In this document: one piece after another, positions 53,272-62,200 of the stretch
How positions within the stretch are numbered: position 1 is the first letter of the stretch
Layout of the letters: every line of letters starts with the position of its first letter
Virus record (IMG/VR): IMGVR_UViG_3300009158_000001
Coordinates: 62,001 to 126,000 of that record
Reading direction: 5' to 3' (one strand)
DNA length: 64,000 nucleotides
Source: a virus
Made by a program: the position numbers and the translations under genes
The notes under the pieces: generated by a model
Seen by the model: only the letters and a program-made list of their open reading frames with translations
Database searches by the model: none
Told to the model about the DNA's origin: nothing

Positions 53272-56200
53272 ACTATTGCCCTTATCGTCCTCGCCATCTT
53301 CGTCTGCATTGTCATCCTTTCCAACACGGTGAGCTATCTCATGACCGCCAACAAGACCGCGCCCATCACCCCCGCCGAGGTTCGTATGAACAACAACAAC
53401 CACCCCCTCATCGTCCTGGCCATCGTCACCCTGGTTGTCATTGGTGGCCTTGTCACCTTCGGCATCGGCAAGACTGCTGGCCTGTGGGCTCAGCCCTCCT
53501 TCGAGGATCTCGTTGACCCCTACGCTGTCGCTGAGTATGAGCAGGTTGCCCTGCGCATTACCAGCTTCCCCCACCCTGGTGTTGGCCAGTACTCGCCTGA
53601 TGAGGGTACCAATTGCACGGGCTGGGCCTGGAAGGGCCACATGTACGGCATTACCCATTGTGATGTCGACACATACATCATTGGCAAGGAGACGGGTGAG
53701 ACCCCTGATCCAGTGGTCCGTATCAACACGGATCACGTTGTCAGTGTCCCTGTATTGGGCAATGACCTCTACACCGTTGGCATGGAATGCAGCCCTGACC
53801 TTCGCTGGTGGGGTGCTACCACTGGTGAGTGGCGTAACCTCGATTGGAGCGACATCGACGTTGAGACATTCAGCCCTAACAACCGCGCTGCTAGCCTCAT
53901 GCTTGAGCGCTGGCATGGTAGCGTAAACCGAGCACAGGACGCACTGGCTCAGCAGAACGAGTACAGCGCTAGCCTGTACACCAACACCGCCCTGTTCCAG
54001 CAGGGTGAGTGGGAGATCCTTAGCAAGGGTCAGCGCTACTGCTACGACAGCCAGGATGATGTGGTTGGCCATGGTGGCTGGTTCCGTAGTGGCGATAGCG
54101 GTGGTGTCCTTCTCGCAGGGGATGAGCCCATCGGCGCTGTTAGCTACAGCAACGGGTCTGAGACCCGCAACTGCTTCAGCGCAATTGCGTTGTCGCAGGA
54201 GAAGTCCTACCAGGACTTTGAGTTCCGGGAACTCTCTTCGACCACCATGGACCTGACTGGGAAGTTCAAGACCGCTGCTTCCCACTCGGGTATGCAGGGG
54301 CGGATTTTCCGTAGCCTCAACACCGAAACCACCAACGCCCATCAGGGCAAGGAGAATTTCATGCCTTACCTCATCCTCGCCATCCTCGGCCTCATCCTCG
54401 CTGCCGCCACCACGACCATCAAGGTCAAGGAGTTTCTCATGTCCAACCTTCGCACCATCGTCATTGGTTTCCTGATTGTCCTGGGCCTTGTGGTCCCGAT
54501 CGTTCTGGCGTGGAACCACGCCCTCACGGTTTGTCCTGTCACGGACGCATGGTTCAGTGTCAACTTTATGAACGGTGCCCTGGTTAGCATCGTCGTTGAA
54601 ATGGCTGCAATTGCGGCTGTTCTCGCCATGGCAACGCTTATCTCTGAGATGAGCTGCCCAAAGTGGATGGTTAAGCCTATCCTCGCCATCACCCCCAACC
54701 TTGCCACCATCACGGCCAATAAGGCCAAGGAGTCTGTCATGCCTATTCGCCTGTACATTGCAATCATCCTCACAATCGCCATCTTCGTCCCCATGGCGCT
54801 TATCGCCACCTTCCGAGAGGCCTTCGTGTGTATCTTGGGCCTTGGCCCCCTTGCATTCACGGCTATTGACCTCATTCTGCATGTGGAGTACCACTACCAT
54901 GTGCGTGAGCTTTCTATCGTGACCAAGAAGCTCATCGCCCACCAGAAGCTGCACAAGCTGCTCTTTGGCGGTATGGCTCTTCTCGCCATGGTTCTTGGTG
55001 GGTGCGGCGATACCATCCAGCAGGCTCCTGCTGGTATGGGCGAAATCGTCGCCGCTCACAACGGCGAATGCAGCGCCTTCCACTGGCAGGGCCAGATCAG
55101 GACGGCGGCTCACTGCACCTATGCCAGCACCGATTGGCGGGACAACGCAACAGCCGTTCTTCACCAGCAGCAAGGAAAGCATGCTATCCCAGAAGACTTG
55201 GCAGATATCGGCCAAGAGTGTAGCCCCGACCTGCGTTGGTGGGGTGCCACCACTGGTCGGACTCTGCCTGTGGAGGACGTCAAATTCTACGCTGTAAAGC
55301 GTGGGCAAAACGTCTGGGACCTTGGCGAACAAGTTCCTCCATGGACTCCTGGAGCACAGGCCTGCTTCACCCAGACCCTGCACAACCGCTTCTCCGACGG
55401 AGATAGCGGAGGACCCCTTCTCGCCGGTGATGAGCCGGTGGGCAGCGTCTCCTGGAGCAGCAACCTGCCTTGGGGCATGGCCTGCTTCGGCCGACTGGAA
55501 AAACAACCAATGTGGGGAAATCTCTCCACGTCTTCCCCGCAAGGGGGTAAGGGCTTCCGCATGAAGTCCATCGAAATGACTGACAGCCTCGCTGTCACTT
55601 TGACCCAGGTCTTCACGGACCTTGCCATTGCAGGAGCAATCCTGGCGCTGGCCTTCCTTCTGGCCCGAGTCCGGGCCAAGTTCCGCACGCACGACGAAAC
55701 CAACGCCGGCAATTCTGCTGGCCTCATTGGGGCTAAGAACCCCAGTAAGGGACACATGTCCCCCATTTTGGCCTTCGTGGCCCGCCTGACGAGCGTAATC
55801 GTCATCCTCCTCCTTGGTGTCTGCCTGCTGGCAGCACCCGGCGTGACCCCGCTGGTCTCTTCGAACAACAGCCCGACCATCGAGACGGGCATCGACCCTG
55901 AGGCCATTGCCAAGATTGTCCAGCGCTTGAAGAAGCGCCTGGCGTACGGCATGCGGATGGCCAAGAAGAAGCGGTGGACCGTGCGTCGCTTGAACCGCTG
56001 GCTCGTTGCAAACGGTTACAAGGCCAAGGCCAAGAAGGCCAAGAAGGCGGTCGCAAAGGCCGTTGTCAAGTTTGACCGTGCGGGTATGACCCGCCGTCAG
56101 CGTCGCGCAAAGGCCCATAAGGCCAAGGTTGCAGCAACGAAGGCAGAAACCAAGGCTCGTGGCGTTAAGCGCCGCGCAGAAGCCAAGGCAACGAACGACG

Positions 56201-59200
56201 CAATCGCCAAGCTGGAGGCTGCGATTGCCTTCCTCGGGCTCATTGCCCGCGTGGCCCGTCACCAACGGCGCATGGAAGTGTCGGCTGCGCGGTCGAAGCG
56301 CAAGGTGGCTCGCAAGGCCACTGCTAAGCCCGCCGCCAAGAAGATCATTGTCAGGGCCGAGGGTGCAGGTCGTCCCACCTTCCACCCCCGCCGCAGCAAA
56401 GTCCAGGGATACAACCCTGCCGCACAAAGCCGACAGGAGATCATCACCTCACGCGAAAAGCGGGAAGAGCGTCGCCTTGCACGCGAGGCTCGGCACCTCA
56501 CGCTCCTTAATAGGGCATATGCTGCCCTCCTCAACATGGTCGTTGAGGGAACGGCATTCAAAGCAGGCTGGACCCTTCGAGGTGCATGCATGCTGCTGGC
56601 GGACAACATGGCTTGGGTTGCCGCCCAGGCCGAGATCCAAACGTTCGATCAAGATGACGACGTGGCCTGGCAGTATGAGGCAGCCGTCCGCAACATCCCC
56701 TTCGAGATTAAGCGGGAGGTTGAGAACGCAGAGGTCGACGCAGCATGGGCGCTCATCGAGGCCAACGACAAGAAAGTCCTTGCCGAGATCAAGCAAGCGA
56801 ACGCTAAGGCGCGGGCCAAGAGGAAGGCAGAGCGTGAAGAGCGCATTGCCACTCACAGGGCGAAGGTCGACGCAGAGCGGGCCGAACGTGAAGCCGCCAA
56901 GGCCGTAAAGGCCGAAGAGCGCAGGAAGCGGGAAATGGCAAAGGCGGAGCGCCTGGTTGAAGCCCTCAAGGCCCGTGAGGCCAAGAAGGGCAAGACCACC
57001 AAGGTGGATGTTACTCCTGTGTCTCCCGTGGCTAAGCTGCGGGAAGTCCAGGCAAACAGCCCCGTTCTCGCCGTTGTCGCAGGTCTTGGGCTTGCGACTG
57101 GCATGGTGGCCGTTGCCGTCATTGCCCTTGCTGCAATTGCCTTCTTCGCTATTCGCAAGAATCGTGCCGAAGACTGCAAAGAAGAAACGGTCGACGCAGA
57201 TTGGGGCGATCTGCTTGAAGCTCCTGCTGAGCCACAGCCCCAGTCCCTGTTGCTGCGTCTGACAGAGCTCTTGGGCCAAGAGTCTCCTGCGCGGGAGGTT
57301 GTTGCATATGAACCTGCTCCTGCACCAGTTACTGTACCTGCCGAGCCAGAGCCGCAATCTCTTCTTGGGCGTCTTATTGAGCTTCTGCCTGAGGCTGAGG
57401 CGCGTGCTACTGAGCCTGCCACCTGCGCTTGCGGAATACCGCAGGAAGAAGGCTACGTCTGCGATACCTGCGTACTCAATGAGTATGCTGCTGGTATGGC
57501 AAATGCCCTCGAAAATGCGGTCGAAGAGTTTCCCTTCACCGATCCTGGTGACTGGGATGGCGGGGCAATCGATGACGTGTATGCGGCTCAGCTCATGGCG
57601 GCTGACCGTGAAGCCGCGCAACGCGATGCGGCAGACTTGGAAGAGCACCTGCAGGTTCTTGCGGCAGAAGCTGCTCTTGCAGACCTCGACCAGGAAGCAG
57701 AACAGGACATTGATCCGCTAGATCTTCTAGTGGAGAAGGCCAAGGAGGAAGAGATGGAAGAGGAAAAGACCCCTGAGCAGGTCTGGGCAGAAATCTGCAA
57801 TGAGCTGACGGTATCCCCTAGGAACTACTCGGCTAATGCTGCAATGAACATCTTGATTGAGATGTATCAGCGCAAGATTGACCTGTTCCGTTTCCGCCAT
57901 TTCGGCACTACTCGTACGTTCACCCGCAAAGACAAAGACGGGGATAGGCGTACCAGTAAGACAAAGACTCTGCGCAAGGACGTTATTGTCCGGTTTGCCA
58001 GCATCCTGCGTCAGGACAAGGAGATGGCAACGTGGTTTGCGGAAGCAAGTCACGATCCCTCTTGGGAGCAGTTCTGGGTTGGCATCGAGTCCCTTATGAA
58101 GGACAAGAAGCAGGCTTGGACTGCCCAGGATTGGCGTATCCTTCGAGCCAGGTACGAAGCGGCTGTCTTGGTCGTTAACGACCTCTGCATCGAGTTCCTC
58201 GGTCAGTCGAAGAGCAAGCCAAAGTTCATGGCAAGTGAAGTCTCTTGTCTTGTAACCAAAGACACCTTCCGCTACCGTGCAGTTGGTGCGCAGGAAGCGA
58301 TGGAAGCCTGCAAGCGCATTAACGCAAAGCACAAAGGTGGCTTCTGTGTGGCTCGTGGTGTCTACCAAGAGCAAATGCTTAGCGGCTCTCACCTGCCCTG
58401 GGTTGTTGATAAGGCTGACGGGGAAGGCAACTGGCTGGAGTTTGGCTTTGTTCTCACCACCAGCGCTGGTGTTGCAGACTGGGGCTTTGGCCGTGAAAAC
58501 CGCAACAATAGCAGTGTTGAGCTGAAGACTGCCACAGAAATGCTTGGTGGAATTGTCCAGCTTGATCAGTACAAGCCAGAACGTGCGTACATCGAGATGT
58601 TCCACAAGAACTGGACCTTGATGAAGAAGCCCAGCCTTAACGACTGGAAGACTTTCATTAAGACAGCCTTTGCCAATGGCAACATGTTATTCATTAACCC
58701 AACGACAATGGATACCAGGCATGTCGCCAAGAACGGCACCAGTTACAGTAAGTCTGTAACTGACAATGGCACAACAGCCAGCACGGTCCATACTTTCTTC
58801 AACGATGGTAGCGTGACCACGGTAATGACGCGCAAGACTCTTGATGCAAATTCGAAAGGCTTTGCTCACAAGTTCAGCAGTGCGCGGACGACTATCAGGA
58901 AGTTCTTCTTGAAACACTCTGGTATTCGTGATCTCAAGGTTCTTCCTTGGGAAGTTGTCGAAAGCCGAGATGAGCTGGCAACAAAGTTTGGCAATGAGTC
59001 GTATGACCAATACCAGGCATGCCGTAAAGCAATCTCTGCTGATCGCAATCATCGGCTAGACGTTGTAGTTCTTAGCCGCGTGAACAATGCACGGTTTGAG
59101 GCTTGGGCTACTGAGTATGTGCAGAATAAGCAATCATCGGTTGTTTATCACATCAAGACTCGGCAGCCTTTGACGCTCAGCCAGCTCAACAAGCAGAATA

Positions 59201-62200
59201 AGGCCCTTGCAAAGCTGCAGGGTAATTACTTCTTGGCTCAAACTGAGTTGGAAACTAGCCGCGCTGGTATTGCAGCCATTAGGCATACGATTGAGACGAG
59301 TGCTTATACGTCTCAAGAACTGTCTTCTGATTTGATTGAGGCCTTCAAAGAAGGTTACCAATGGATGAAGACTCCTGGTGGCTATCAGTTGGTTAGCGCA
59401 AGAAAAGCTGCAGCAAACCCAGAGAAGATTCTCAAGGGCGAAGCTCTTGCTGCTGTGCTGGATGCGTGGATCAAGACTGCCATTGACGTTCAGGCAGACT
59501 CTCTTCGCGCAGAGGGTGCGAAGATTGTGCGCAGGTACGAAGAAGCACTTCAGCTTCTGCTTCCTGGGTACAGCTGCAAGGTCAATGGTGAGGATTGTCT
59601 CATGGCTGCATACAATAAAGCAGAACATGCGAAAAAGACAGACCCCAGCAATCCTGAGATTGCCTTGCTTCTTGCAGCGTACTATGCGGAGTACGAGAAA
59701 GAGCAAGCGGAGTACGAGAATGAGCAAGCGAAAATCCAAGCGCGTTACGAGAAAACCCATAAGGAATGTCAGGAGTATGAGCAGCGCGTTAAGGAGCAGG
59801 AAGGATGGGATGAAATCCCGTTCTGTAAAGCAGGTGCCGTTCTTTCGGCATTGGCTCTTGCAGCTGGGCTTCCTGCCTTCGTGGTAGTGTTGCCGCTTGC
59901 ACTGACGGCACTGGCTGCTTTCATGAAGATGGAAAACTCTGACGTTGAAGGTGAGGAGATCCTCGCTGACAATGCAGAGTTCTGCCTGTACAGTACACCA
60001 ATTGTCCGTCACACAACAGGCAAGTGGACTGCAGTCAAAGACAACAACACTGGGGAATCCGCCCCAGTCGAAGCTGGCGAAAGCCAGAAGGAGAAGCCCA
60101 TGAGCTTCCTTGACAAGATGAACCAGACCATCCGAAATGTCTGGAACGAGCTCACCGGCCGTGAGAGAATTGGTACTGACGTGAAGACCAAGGCACCTGC
60201 CACGTACGGCTCTATCCTTGCTGCCAGCAAGGTTGAGCACACGGCACTTACCCGTATCTGCGGTGGTAAGATCCGTGAGATGCAAGTCACCGAACTCAGC
60301 AGTGAAGAGCTGCGTGAGATCAAAGACTTCATCCGCCGTGATGGTGACACCTGGATCATTGTCCGCGACTCTCAGAAGTTCCACTTCCCGAACTGGGCAA
60401 TGGAGAAGCTGGTGTCTGAGATTGTGATTGCAGGTCACGCTGTCGACAAGAAGGTCAGCCAGCAGGAAGTGAATAAGTATTTCGGCAGCTTGCTTTGGGC
60501 TCCTGCTGAGATTGTTTCCTTCCAGGCTAGCGAAGCCAAGGTCATGAGTGATGGGCTTGCCGCCATGTACGACGGTACCAACCTGATGAGCGATGAGCTT
60601 GCATCGACTATCGACTGGGTTGGCTATGCAATTCGTCGACTGCTTACGGTACTCGGCTTGTTCAAGGGTATGTTCATTATCCTTCCTGCTGGGTACTTCC
60701 CGTCTGGGGTCAAGCTATTCGGCAGTGAGGTGAAGAAGCACCTTCGTCTGCGTCGGGATAGCGGTCGTGCACTTGCACTGCAGCCTCAGGCTAACGGTCA
60801 CAGTGATGTGGCTAGGACTCTAGGCATGCAGCTTTGGTCCATGCTGTTGGGCCCCTGGATTGCTAGTGTTGGTTTTGCCAATCTAGCGAAGGGAGCGTAC
60901 GGCTATGCAATGTCGAACCTGAACAAGGCTAATGAGCGTCTTCTTGCTCCTGCAGAGGAAGAAGAAGAAGGCCGCGATGCCTTGATGGCTGAGGCTAGCC
61001 GCCTGCACGGGTTCAATCCAATTGCTGTATTCAGGTCTTTTGCGACCAGCATGGCAAACGGGCTCACGAAGTCCTTCAATCCCAACAAGGTGAACATTGC
61101 ACCTGTTGACGAGAAGGGCAGAAGCCTTGTGCCAAACGGCTATCCGATGATGCTGCCTTGGCTTGCGCTGGCAGAGCTGTGGCTCAAGGTCACGGGCAAA
61201 GTGCCAGAAGAGCTTGCTAAGAAGGTTGAAGATACCGAAAAGCTTCGTCTGCGGCTCTTTAAGCTTGCGAACGGCGCAATTCCAGTGCTTGTGCACAACA
61301 TGCACCGCCTTGATGCGGCTAAGGTTGCAGGCATTCGTCGCATGGCTATTGCTGCTATTGCGACTCGCATCCCGACTGGCAAGACCAGCGGTATCGAGGT
61401 TATGCTCTTCGACGCAGAAGAGTATGGGGCAGATCTACTGCCTGAGATCGTTGGCCGTAAGAAGAACGACATTGAGTTCTGGCTCTTCCCTTGCGAGGAG
61501 ACCACGGCCTTCAAGGTTGCTTCTGAGGGCGGCGACGACGACGACCTGTACGAGTTCCTCCTGGGAATTCTGCACAAGCTGGCTCGCCTTGGCCTTGAGT
61601 GGCGGGCAAAGATCCTCGATGTGAGTGCCGATACGCAAAAGGCCATGGACGAAATCAAAGTTCGCTTTGCTCGTCAGGTGGCAGCATTCAAAGAAGACCG
61701 TAAGCTTCTTGCAAAGCTGATGGAGATGCCTTATGCAAAAGTCTTCACGGCAAATGGCAAGGTCAGGGCAGGCTGGCCGTCTCTCTTGGGTGTTACCATG
61801 GCACCAGGTGGATGGCAGATCCGTCACACGGAAGCTGTTGAAGATATCATCGTGATGACCGAGGAGTCCCGTGAAGATATCGCCACCCAGGCTCGCCTCT
61901 TTGCTGAGGTAATGACAGCAAACAACGACAGCCCGTTCACCAGCGCCATTGGCACTGTTGCGCAGAGCCACAAGTTTGCCACTGGCATCTTGACTGGAAA
62001 CGTTGTGCTGACGAACAGTATCGGTGCTCTGGATAAGATCTGGGCACTCTTTGTTCTTGCTACCATTCTGCTGTCGGATATGGTAGACGCTTGCAACAAG
62101 GGCAAGAAGTACGCAGAGGCTGGTGCTGCACTCATGTACCTTAACTGGGCATGGGGCTGGCTGTGCTATCGTATTGCTAGCAATCCAGATGCTAAGGTTA

